This document shows positions 56,410 through 64,000 of a DNA stretch of 64,000 bases, one piece after another. The stretch's first letter is position 1. Each line of letters opens with the position of its first letter. The DNA is from Methylibium rhizosphaerae (GTDB lineage: Bacteria > Pseudomonadota > Gammaproteobacteria > Burkholderiales > Burkholderiaceae_C), in the NCBI RefSeq assembly GCF_006386545.1, contig NZ_SWAR01000027.1:1-64000 (forward strand), written 5' to 3'. A model generated the notes under the pieces. That model made no database searches and was not told the origin of the DNA. It worked only from the letters and a program-made list of their open reading frames with translations. Both the position numbers and the translations under genes were made by a program.

Positions 56410-57807
56410 GTGGGCCGTCTTGTTGTCGTATCGAACCGTCTTGCGGACCCTCGCAAGCCCGCGGCGGGCGGGCTGGCCGTCGCCCTGGGCGAAGCCCTCA
56501 ACAACACCGGCGGCCTGTGGTTCGGCTGGAGCGGCCACATCGCCGAGCCGGCGCCCGAAGGCTCGGCGCCCAACGAAGCCCAGACGCACGTGCAGCAGGC
56601 CGGCGACGTGAAGCTGGCCACCATCGACCTGAGCCGCGCCGACTACGACGCCTACTACCTGGGCTACGCCAACCGGGTGCTGTGGCCGGTGTTCCATTAC
56701 CGGCTCGACCTGGCGGACTTCAACCCGAACTACCTGAGCGGCTACCAGCGGGTGAACCGGCTGTTCGCGCAGAAGCTCATGCCGCTGCTCAACGACGACG
56801 ACGTGGTGTGGGTGCACGACTACCACCTCATCCCGCTGGCGGCGGAGCTGCGCGCGCTGGGCAGCCGCCATCGCATCGGCTTCTTCCTGCACATCCCGTT
56901 TCCGCCGCCGCTGGTGATGGCCGCGCTGCCGGGCCACGAGGTGATGCTGCGCGCGCTGTTCGCCTACGACCTGGTGGGCCTGCAGAGCGAGGCCGACCTG
57001 GCGCACTTCTCGCGCTACGTGCAGAACGAAGGCGGGGCACGGCCGCTCGGCGACGACCTCTACCTCGCGTTCAACCGCACGCTGCGCGCCCGCGCCGTGC
57101 CCATCGGCATCGACGTGGGCGAGTTCGAACGCCTGGCCCAGAGCCGCGACTCGCGCGAGACCTTCGAGCACATGCGCCAGGAATATGCGCAGCGCCGGCT
57201 GCTGCTGGGCGTGGACCGGCTCGACTATTCCAAGGGCCTGCCGCAGCGCATCCGCGCCTTCAAGGAACTGCTGGTCAACTACCCCGAGCACCGCAAGAGC
57301 GCCACGCTGATCCAGATCGCGTCGCCCTCGCGCGAGGACGTGGACGCCTACACCGACATCCGTCGCGAGCTCGAAGGGCTGTGCGGCGAGATCAACGGCG
57401 ACTACGGCGAGCTCGACTGGATGCCGGTGCGCTACATCCACCGCACGGTCGCGCGCAAGCGCCTGCCGGGCCTGTGCCGCGTGAGCAGCGTGGCCCTGGT
57501 GACGCCGCTGCGCGACGGCATGAACCTGGTGGCCAAGGAATATGTGGCGGCACAGGACCCGGCCGACCCGGGCGTGCTGGTGCTGTCGCGCTTCGCCGGC
57601 GCCGCCGAGCAGTTGCGCGACGCGCTGCTGGTGAACCCGTACGACATCCAGGGCACCGCCCAGGCGATCCAGCGGGCGCTGCAGATGTCGCACGAGGAGC
57701 GCTGCAACCGGCATGCGGTGCTGCTCGACAACGTGCGCAAGTACGACGTGCACTGGTGGTGCACCACCTTCCTGCAGTACCTGCAGGAGGTGCCGCGGCA
57801 CGCATAG
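56410..57807 (+). CDS. otsA: Trehalose-6-phosphate synthase
   Basis: 465 aa from GTG 56410, 33 bp after the GH15 stop, with AAGGAA upstream. GT20 retaining glycosyltransferase: UDP-glucose plus glucose 6-phosphate to trehalose 6-phosphate. Conserved blocks are VVVSNRLADP at the N-terminus (with the GGL loop, AAGGLAVAL), WVHDYHLIPL, FFLHIPFPPP, GVDRLDYSKGLPQRI (Arg and Lys for the UDP-glucose diphosphate) and LVTPLRDGMNLVAKEYVA. It supplies the substrate for OtsB encoded upstream. The three genes should be one osmotic-stress operon. Confidence 0.95.
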   Translation: MGRLVVVSNRLADPRKPAAGGLAVALGEALNNTGGLWFGWSGHIAEPAPEGSAPNEAQTHVQQAGDVKLATIDLSRADYDAYYLGYANRVLWPVFHYRLDLADFNPNYLSGYQRVNRLFAQKLMPLLNDDDVVWVHDYHLIPLAAELRALGSRHRIGFFLHIPFPPPLVMAALPGHEVMLRALFAYDLVGLQSEADLAHFSRYVQNEGGARPLGDDLYLAFNRTLRARAVPIGIDVGEFERLAQSRDSRETFEHMRQEYAQRRLLLGVDRLDYSKGLPQRIRAFKELLVNYPEHRKSATLIQIASPSREDVDAYTDIRRELEGLCGEINGDYGELDWMPVRYIHRTVARKRLPGLCRVSSVALVTPLRDGMNLVAKEYVAAQDPADPGVLVLSRFAGAAEQLRDALLVNPYDIQGTAQAIQRALQMSHEERCNRHAVLLDNVRKYDVHWWCTTFLQYLQEVPRHA

Positions 57808-57819
57808 GCTTCTAGGGCG

Positions 57820-59349
57820 CTAGGGCGCTCCCACGGTGATCGTGGTGCCCAGGCGAAACGCCCCGAGCGCAGCGTCCCAGCCCTGTCCGGCAGCCGGCAC
57901 GTCGGCGTTGGCCGGGCGCACCGCGTAGCGCACGTCGCCGGCGAGGCTGGCCGCCGCATCCGGCATGGCGAGGTAGACGTCGTAGGTGCCGCTCGCCATG
58001 GCGGCGGGCAGGCTGACGTTGCCGCCGGTGGCGACGTCGGCACCGGGCAACCAGTCGCGCACGTCGACGCCGCCGACGGGCAGGCGAGACACCTGCGCGC
58101 TGCCGCGGTGGCGCAGCACCAGCACCACCGGCCTCGGGTTGTGGGCGCGGGCCCAGCCCACGTTGCGCACGGTGAAGCCGATGGAGCCGGTGGCACCCGC
58201 CGGCAGCGCGCTCGCATGCTGCACGCTCACCAGCTGCAGCCGATAGCCCATGCTGCGCCGGACCTCGGCCATGCACCCCTGGGCCTGCCAGTTGTTGTGG
58301 AAGGCGTCCCGGTAGTAGTCGTCGTTGAGGTAGGTGAGGCCGTAGGCGCGGCCCTCGCGCAGGATGTCGTCGCAGCTGGTGCGGGGCTGGGCGCCCTGCT
58401 CGTCGACCGGGTTGCAGGTTTCGCCGCCGAAGGGCGCCGTGCGCGACAGCTGCTGCACATAGGCGCGCTGGTTCTGCCGCGTGGCGGCGTCTTCGCTGTA
58501 GGTGCCGACGTCGGTGGCCGAGGCCAGGAAGCAGTCGTTGTGCATGCCGATGCGGGCGCTCGAGCCCGGCTGCGGCGACCAGTCCATCAGGATGCCCGGG
58601 TAGCGCACCTGCAGCGAGCGGGCCGGCGGCAGGGCGTCGAGCAACGCGTCGCGCACCGCCGCCATGCTGGCGGGGCTGGTGAGGTTGTTCGACGAGGTGT
58701 GCCACTCGCCCCAGGCGCCGATGAAGCCGGCCTGCAGGTAGGCCATGACATCGGCATTGGCCGAGAACACCGGCTTGAGCTGCGCGAGGTGCCCCTGCAG
58801 CACCGCAAGCGGCGCATCCTTCGCGTCGCGGTACTGGGTCTCGGTTTCGGGGTAGTTGTAGACGAAGCGCAGCACCACCTTGAGCCCCGCCTGCCTCACC
58901 GCCCCGAAGGCGGCCGACAGGTCGCTGATGACGCCGGCCGGCAAGCCGGCCGCCTTGTAGGCGTCGAGCCGGACCAGCCCGTAGACCAGCCGGTAGCCCC
59001 TGGCGTAGACGTCCTGTGCGTCGGCCGCGGTGATCTTCAGGAAGTCGTCACCGGCCCAGACGTAGAAGCCGCGCTCCGGGTTCGCCAGTTCGGCCGAGCT
59101 CGGCACGAAGGTCGCCTGGGCGACGGGTGCGGGGCTCGGTGCGGGCGTCGGTGCCGGCGTCGGTGCGGGCGTCGGCGTGGGCTGCGGCGTCGGCGTGGCA
59201 GTGGGCGCCGGAGTGGGCGTTGGCGCCCCCGCGCCGCCCTGCGCAGGCGGCGGCCCGTCCCCGGCACCACCGCAGGCGGCCAGGCCCACCGCGGCGGCCA
59301 GCAGCCAGCCCTGGAGGCACCAATCGGTGAGCTTCGTTCGTGATCGCAT
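57820..59349 (-). CDS. DUF4874/DUF4832 lipoprotein
   Basis: 509 aa. A lipoprotein signal (hydrophobic WLLAAAVGLA, then LAAC with Cys about 26) is followed by a striking low-complexity linker (about residues 42-75) of Pro-Thr and Pro-Ala repeats (PTPTPAPT-type). The body has the two-domain pattern: DUF4874 (about 80-300; starts NPERGFYVWAGDD and contains GFIGAWGEWHTSS) and DUF4832 (about 300-505; HNDCFLASATDVGTY, LNDDYYRDAFHNNW and a C-terminal beta-sandwich of RNVGWARAHNPRPVVLVL type). The family resembles glycoside-hydrolase-like TIM barrels with a C-terminal sandwich; the substrate is unknown. Location: outer-membrane anchored, probably surface-exposed or periplasmic. Confidence 0.85.
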   Translation of the reverse strand: MRSRTKLTDWCLQGWLLAAAVGLAACGGAGDGPPPAQGGAGAPTPTPAPTATPTPQPTPTPAPTPAPTPAPSPAPVAQATFVPSSAELANPERGFYVWAGDDFLKITAADAQDVYARGYRLVYGLVRLDAYKAAGLPAGVISDLSAAFGAVRQAGLKVVLRFVYNYPETETQYRDAKDAPLAVLQGHLAQLKPVFSANADVMAYLQAGFIGAWGEWHTSSNNLTSPASMAAVRDALLDALPPARSLQVRYPGILMDWSPQPGSSARIGMHNDCFLASATDVGTYSEDAATRQNQRAYVQQLSRTAPFGGETCNPVDEQGAQPRTSCDDILREGRAYGLTYLNDDYYRDAFHNNWQAQGCMAEVRRSMGYRLQLVSVQHASALPAGATGSIGFTVRNVGWARAHNPRPVVLVLRHRGSAQVSRLPVGGVDVRDWLPGADVATGGNVSLPAAMASGTYDVYLAMPDAAASLAGDVRYAVRPANADVPAAGQGWDAALGAFRLGTTITVGAP

Positions 59350-59665
59350 GATGACGGCGGGGCAGACGAGAGGCCGGCATTCTCGGAAGAGCCGCAGCGG
59401 CGCCGTGCAGCTGTGACCAACTGTTGCATTCAGGGCCGCGGACTGTGGATTTCAGGCCACTGGAGGCAACTTGTCGCGCAGACGCCGCCCTGCCGAGGCG
59501 CCCTGCCCCTACAATCCGCCGCGCAGCGTGCAGTTCCAGTCCATGCGCTGCAGTCGATTCCGACCTCTCCTCCCCCATCTGCCTCCACGACTGGCGCCCG
59601 TGAAAACCTCACGCGGCGGCAGGCCGATCTTGACGTCGCCGGCAAAGCCTGCGCGCCACACATCC
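59350..59665. other. 316-bp gap: divergent promoter region and rhlE leader
   Basis: No convincing gene. A TACAAT element at 59513-59518 (CCCTACAATCCG), the typical -10 form in this group, would give rhlE a leader of about 140 nt; no good -35 is present at 17 bp. Such long leaders are common for cold-induced RNA helicases. The frame in phase with rhlE is open from 59471, but the text there is shadow-like. Confidence 0.4.
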
Positions 59666-61069
<1,404 letters not shown>

Positions 61070-61133
61070 ACCGGCCCGACGCAAACCCCTTGCCTCGCGA
61101 GGGGCCGCCATTTGGCGGACCATGACGCCTCCC

Positions 61134-61158
61134 CGGCCCGGGCTGCCTGCCCGGGCCG
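61134..61158 (+). terminator. Intrinsic terminator downstream of rhlE
   Basis: Perfect 10-bp arms CGGCCCGGGC (61134-61143) and GCCCGGGCCG (61149-61158), 5-nt loop, then TTGTTCCTT. A smaller hairpin (CCGCCATTTGGCGG, 61106-61119) lies just upstream. Confidence 0.7.
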
Positions 61159-61190
61159 TTGTTCCTTCCGAGTCAACGCAGGAGGCATGC

Positions 61191-61433
61191 ATGGACACCC
61201 GGCTGCATCTGCTCGAGAGCTTCAGGGCGCGCGGCAGCGACGGCGCGACCTACAAGGTCATGGCCTATGAGCACCTGGCCCGCGACCCCAGCCTCACCAC
61301 CCTGGCCGAAGCCCATTGGGAGCCCACCGGCCAATCCGAATACCGCCTCGAAAGCGGCGAATGGGTGGACGTGAGGGGTGACGGATCGATGGAGATCGCG
61401 GCCACCCACGTGGAGCTGCAGCGCGACGCCTGA
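61191..61433 (+). CDS. Conserved hypothetical protein (80 aa)
   Basis: 80 aa soluble protein. An AGGAGG ribosome-binding site stands 5-10 bp before ATG 61191. The text HLLESFRARGSDGATYKVMAYEHLARD, then QSEYRLESGEWVDVRGDGSM and THVELQRDA, looks like a small beta-rich domain with a helical start. Similar proteins are common as single genes in betaproteobacteria and have no assigned function. It follows the rhlE terminator and is probably a separate unit. Confidence 0.72.
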   Translation: MDTRLHLLESFRARGSDGATYKVMAYEHLARDPSLTTLAEAHWEPTGQSEYRLESGEWVDVRGDGSMEIAATHVELQRDA

Positions 61434-61637
61434 CCGTCGCGGCCGTGCGTTTTCGCACCGGCTGCACACATCCGCTCACACTTGTGCGGCGCACCAACGA
61501 CGCGGCGCGAGGCTGCGCGTGTAGCCTTGCCTGTCGTCAAAGAGCAACGATGGCGCGCCGTATCCACGGCGCGCTTCGCCTGGACGACCGAGAATTCGGC
61601 ACCTCCTCGCCCGCGGCGCCCGGCAGTCAAGACCTCC

Positions 61638-62558
61638 ATGCCCGTTATCGCAGTCGTCAATCGCAAAGGTGGAAGCGGCAAGAGCACGCTGGCCACACAC
61701 CTTGCCGCCTTCTGCGCCAACGCGGGACTGCCGGTCATGCTGGGCGACGTGGACCGCCAGCAGTCCACCCAGGCCTGGCTCAAGCTGCGCCACACACAGG
61801 CGCTGCCCTCGACCTGCGCGCCCATCGTGGGCTGGGCCATCGACCCGAAGAACGTGCTGCGGCCGCCTGCCGGCATCCGCCACGTGGTGCTGGACACCCC
61901 CGGTGGCCTGCGCGACTTCGACCTCGCCCGTGTGGTCGCATTTGCCGACGCCATCCTGATGCCGGTCTGTAATTCGGTGTTCGACCGCGAGTCGGCGGCC
62001 GAGTGTCTGGCCGAACTGAAGGCACTGCCGCGCATCGCCGGCGGGCGCTGCAAGGTCGCCGCGGTGGGCATGCGGCTGGATGCGCGCACCAAGGCCGACG
62101 AGGTGCTGCAGGCCTGGGCAGCGAAGCAGGACGTGCCCTTCCTGGGCGTGCTGCGCGAGACCCAGGCTTACGTTCGCAGTGTCGAGCGGGGCCTCACGCT
62201 GTTCGACCTGCCCGCTTCGCAGACGCAGGTCGACATGGCCCAGTGGAAGCCCATCCTCGAATGGCTGGAGCCGGTGCTGTACCAGGCGCCGGTGGCCGTC
62301 GAGGAAAAAAGCCGCCCGGTGGTCCAGCCGGCGGCACGCCCGGCGGTGTCGCTGGCATCCAGGCCGGTCGCAGTGTCCGCGCCCGCCGCGGCGGCTTCCA
62401 CGCCGGCCATGGTGCGGCCTTCGCAGCCGGTGTCGCGACCGCGCCCGCGTGTGCAGCCCACCTTGCTGGAGCCTGCCGTCGCGCCCGGGCTGGGTGCCCG
62501 GGTCGGCCGCTTCCTCGAGGCCCTGTCGATTCCCCGTTTCTTCACGCGCCAGCCTTGA
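61638..62558 (+). CDS. ParA/MinD-family ATPase (orphan)
   Basis: 306 aa. The deviant Walker A motif is KGGSGKST (residues 10-17, signature Lys10), followed by GDVDRQQSTQAWLKLR (Walker A-prime Asp region) and VVLDTPGGLRDFDLARVVAFAD (switch II). Residues 1-215 are the ATPase; 216-306 is a Pro/Ala/Val-rich tail ending in a basic amphipathic helix (LGARVGRFLEALSIPRFFTR) that might contact membrane or DNA. No ParB or parS is adjacent, so it is not a standard chromosome-partition ParA; orphan ParA-like proteins position other cargo (PpfA, ParC, MipZ). Cargo unknown. ATG 61638 begins exactly at the family N-terminus. Confidence 0.87.
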   Translation: MPVIAVVNRKGGSGKSTLATHLAAFCANAGLPVMLGDVDRQQSTQAWLKLRHTQALPSTCAPIVGWAIDPKNVLRPPAGIRHVVLDTPGGLRDFDLARVVAFADAILMPVCNSVFDRESAAECLAELKALPRIAGGRCKVAAVGMRLDARTKADEVLQAWAAKQDVPFLGVLRETQAYVRSVERGLTLFDLPASQTQVDMAQWKPILEWLEPVLYQAPVAVEEKSRPVVQPAARPAVSLASRPVAVSAPAAAASTPAMVRPSQPVSRPRPRVQPTLLEPAVAPGLGARVGRFLEALSIPRFFTRQP

Positions 62559-62571
62559 CCGGAGGGACGCC

Positions 62572-63138
62572 ATGCGCCTGACTGCCGACCTGCGCCGCCG
62601 CACCGCGCTTTCGCTCGGCCTCGCCGTGATCGCCTGCACCTTGCCCGTTCCGGCTGCCGCGGCGCTGGCCGTGGGCCAGAACGCGCCCGACTTCACCGTG
62701 CCCGTCGCGCTGGGCGGCAAGACCTCCACCTTTTCGCTGGCCGAGGCGCTGAAGAAGGGGCCGGTGGTGCTGTACTTCTATCCGAAGGCCTTCACCAGCG
62801 GCTGCACCATCGAAGCCAACGCCTTTGCCGAGGCCACACCGAAGTTCGAGGCACTGGGTGCCACGGTGATCGGCATGTCGAACGACGACATCGAGACGCT
62901 GAAGAAGTTTTCCGTCGAGGCCTGCCGCAACAGGTTCGCGGTGGCCGCCGATGCGGGCGCCCGCATCACGGCGCAGTACGACGCCGCCTTGTGGGTCAAG
63001 CGCGACATGGCCGACCGCATTTCGTACGTGATCAGCCCCGAGGGCAAGATCGCCTACGTGCACTCGAGCATGAGCCCGGAGGGGCACGTGACGAGCACCC
63101 TGAAGGCCGTGGAGGAATGGAAGCGCGCTCGTCGATGA
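62572..63138 (+). CDS. Exported thiol peroxidase, AhpC/TSA (BCP-like) family
   Basis: 188 aa with a signal peptide (ALSLGLAVIACTLPVPAAA, cleavage around residue 31), so periplasmic. The peroxidatic cysteine is Cys78 in YPKAFTSGCTIEANAF, with the flanking Pro and Thr of the active site. The position five residues on, where classical BCP has its resolving Cys, is Asn here (EANAF); a second Cys (118, EACRNRF) could serve instead. Likely function: reduction of H2O2 or organic peroxides in the periplasm. GGAGGGA precedes the ATG. It begins 13 bp after the ParA-like gene and may be co-transcribed. Confidence 0.88.
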   Translation: MRLTADLRRRTALSLGLAVIACTLPVPAAAALAVGQNAPDFTVPVALGGKTSTFSLAEALKKGPVVLYFYPKAFTSGCTIEANAFAEATPKFEALGATVIGMSNDDIETLKKFSVEACRNRFAVAADAGARITAQYDAALWVKRDMADRISYVISPEGKIAYVHSSMSPEGHVTSTLKAVEEWKRARR

Positions 63139-63148
63139 GCGCCTGCTC

Positions 63149-63487
63149 CTACTGGTAGGAAACCACCGGCGGCTGCAGCACCAGCGGCTCGACCGCCTGC
63201 GCTTCCTCGCCCGCTCCCACCTGCACGCGCTGGCGCAGGCGCGTGTCGAACAGCATGACCAGCAGTTCGGCCGAGGTGTCCTCGACCGCGATGCCCTGCT
63301 CCTCGGCAGTAACGCGGCGCAGCAGCCGGCCGATCGCACAGGCGCCGCCGGCTGCTGCCGCGAGTTCTCCCTCCGTCATGTGCCATTGGGCCGCCAGCTG
63401 CGCGAGCAGCAAGGTGAACTCGCGCACGCGCTCGTGCTGCGTGGTCGCCGGTAACGCTTGTTGTTGGTTGGAGCAGTCCATCGCCAT
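63149..63487 (-). CDS. Conserved hypothetical protein (about 112 aa)
   Basis: About 112 aa, soluble. The N-terminal 20 residues are Gln/Thr-rich; residues 20-75 form helices (ERVREFTLLLAQLAAQW, MTEGELAAAAGGACAIGRLL), followed by an acidic and Val-rich C-terminus. Three in-frame ATGs (63505, 63487, 63481) exist and none has a good Shine-Dalgarno sequence; 63487 is a compromise. Convergent with the peroxiredoxin gene. No recognised family; function unknown. Confidence 0.55.
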   Translation of the reverse strand: MAMDCSNQQQALPATTQHERVREFTLLLAQLAAQWHMTEGELAAAAGGACAIGRLLRRVTAEEQGIAVEDTSAELLVMLFDTRLRQRVQVGAGEEAQAVEPLVLQPPVVSYQ

Positions 63488-63567
63488 CCCGCTTGATGCC
63501 GGCATTGTTGGCGAGCGTGCTCAAACGGTGTGCCTGACCGGCACGTAACGAAGCTTGCAGGGCGGGA

Positions 63568-63777
63568 TTACTTCTCGGAATCCCGCGCCGTTGCAATTGG
63601 CGCGGCACCGGCCTGGCGCTGCTCCCACTCGCGCATGGCGACACGATGGCGTTCGCGCGCTTCGTAGTAGAGGTCGTAGACGCAGGGGTCGCAGCCGCTG
63701 CCGCAGCACTCGCCGTCCTGCGGCGGCTCGGGCGCCACGGGCGGCGGGTCGTTTTCGGCGAAGGACAGCGGGGACAT
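63568..63777 (-). CDS. Oxidoreductase-like small Cys-rich protein
   Basis: About 69 aa. The core GECCGSGCDPCVYDLYYEAR matches the Oxidored-like domain (PF09791-type), a short Cys-rich segment found in bacterial and mitochondrial proteins; four Cys residues could bind metal or form disulfides. The segment before it is Pro-rich and the tail is helical and charged. ATGs at 63777, 63789 and 63831 are in frame; 63777 is used, giving the shortest standard-length product. Function unknown. Confidence 0.65.
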   Translation of the reverse strand: MSPLSFAENDPPPVAPEPPQDGECCGSGCDPCVYDLYYEARERHRVAMREWEQRQAGAAPIATARDSEK

Positions 63778-63827
63778 CACGACAGGCATGCAGGCAGCGG
63801 CAGGCTGCCGATGATATCGGCCCGCAC

Positions 63828-64000
63828 TCACAGCACCGGCGGCTGGTAGGGCAACACCTTGTCCTGCTCCGCAGGGTCGTTGCGCGCCACGATGGCGCGC
63901 GCCGGTTCGGTGTCGCTCAGGTTGAGGGCCTCGTGCGGCACGTCGGGCGGTATGAACAGGAAGTCGCCCGCCTCGCTGACCACCGAGTGCTCGAGCTGCC
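63828..64000 (-). CDS. Cupin-domain protein, C-terminal part (cut by window edge)
   Basis: The last 57 residues of a protein whose start lies beyond the window: HSVVSEAGDFLFIPPDVPHE is the second cupin motif (G-D-x-x-x-I-P-x-x-x-x-H), followed by ALNLSDTEPARAIVARND and the C-terminus LPYQPPVL. Small metal-binding cupins of this kind are common; substrate cannot be assigned. Stop codon at 63828-63830 (TGA on the minus strand). Confidence 0.72.
   Translation of the reverse strand, partial: QLEHSVVSEAGDFLFIPPDVPHEALNLSDTEPARAIVARNDPAEQDKVLPYQPPVL

Noticed and set aside
61482-61637. N-terminal extension of the ParA-like protein from 61482
   Set aside because: Family members begin with the beta-strand immediately before the Walker motif; the extension has no homologous features.

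Overview
The window is GC-rich (roughly 70% by eye) and densely packed on both strands. Its gene content (FAD-linked NDH-2, EttA, RhlE, LytS/LytTR pair, PAAT amino-acid transporter, polyhydroxyalkanoate-type esterase, sigma-28-driven chemoreceptors, many hybrid kinases) fits a motile heterotrophic betaproteobacterium of the Burkholderiales, most like the Rubrivivax/Leptothrix/Ideonella (Sphaerotilaceae) group. That placement is inferred from family resemblance, not from a marker gene. No rRNA, tRNA, CRISPR array, prophage or intact insertion sequence was seen; this looks like core or shell chromosome rather than an island.
Layout. 0.1-7.6 kb: small hypothetical proteins, two lipoproteins, GNAT, GFA and DUF924 proteins, an acyl-CoA ligase, a two-domain MliC/YbaY envelope protein and a DEDD exonuclease. 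7.6-10.6 kb: a complete polar amino-acid ABC transporter (binding protein, two permeases, ATPase) preceded by a 23-bp dyad. 10.6-15.6 kb: a membrane-anchored Ser/Thr kinase, FKBP, small proteins, a decayed MerR-MFS pair and an XRE/MmyB regulator. 15.7-24.3 kb: a c-di-GMP and sensing block (GGDEF-EAL protein, PHB-depolymerase-like esterase, a binding protein overlapping a diguanylate cyclase, a hybrid kinase). 24.3-31.3 kb: DUF3297, pseudouridine glycosidase, a chemoreceptor with a clean sigma-28 promoter, RarD, an M48 protease and a Fur-boxed PepSY gene pair. 31.4-42.6 kb: a hybrid kinase lacking its ATP lid, an orphan TAXI protein, NDH-2, aminopeptidase P, a second sigma-28 chemoreceptor, LytTR/LytS and a YitT-like protein. 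42.7-53.5 kb: a papain/hydrolase fusion, a 949-aa metalloprotease, ettA, a large hybrid kinase and a TRAP binding protein. 53.7-57.8 kb: the trehalose operon otsB-GH15-otsA. 57.8-64 kb: a DUF4874/DUF4832 lipoprotein, rhlE, a ParA-like ATPase, an exported peroxiredoxin, small proteins and a truncated cupin gene.
Themes. Environmental sensing dominates: four histidine kinases, two c-di-GMP enzymes, two chemoreceptors, one Ser/Thr kinase and several solute-binding proteins without their own permeases. The least conventional items are a small family of 7-bp-unit palindromic repeats with a shared TCACTACC end (three copies) plus a separate CCGGCAT array, the binding protein/diguanylate cyclase overlap, the lid-less kinase, the papain-alpha/beta-hydrolase fusion and the eroding MerR-MFS locus. 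I did not find a convincing, wholly new multi-gene system; these are leads rather than discoveries.
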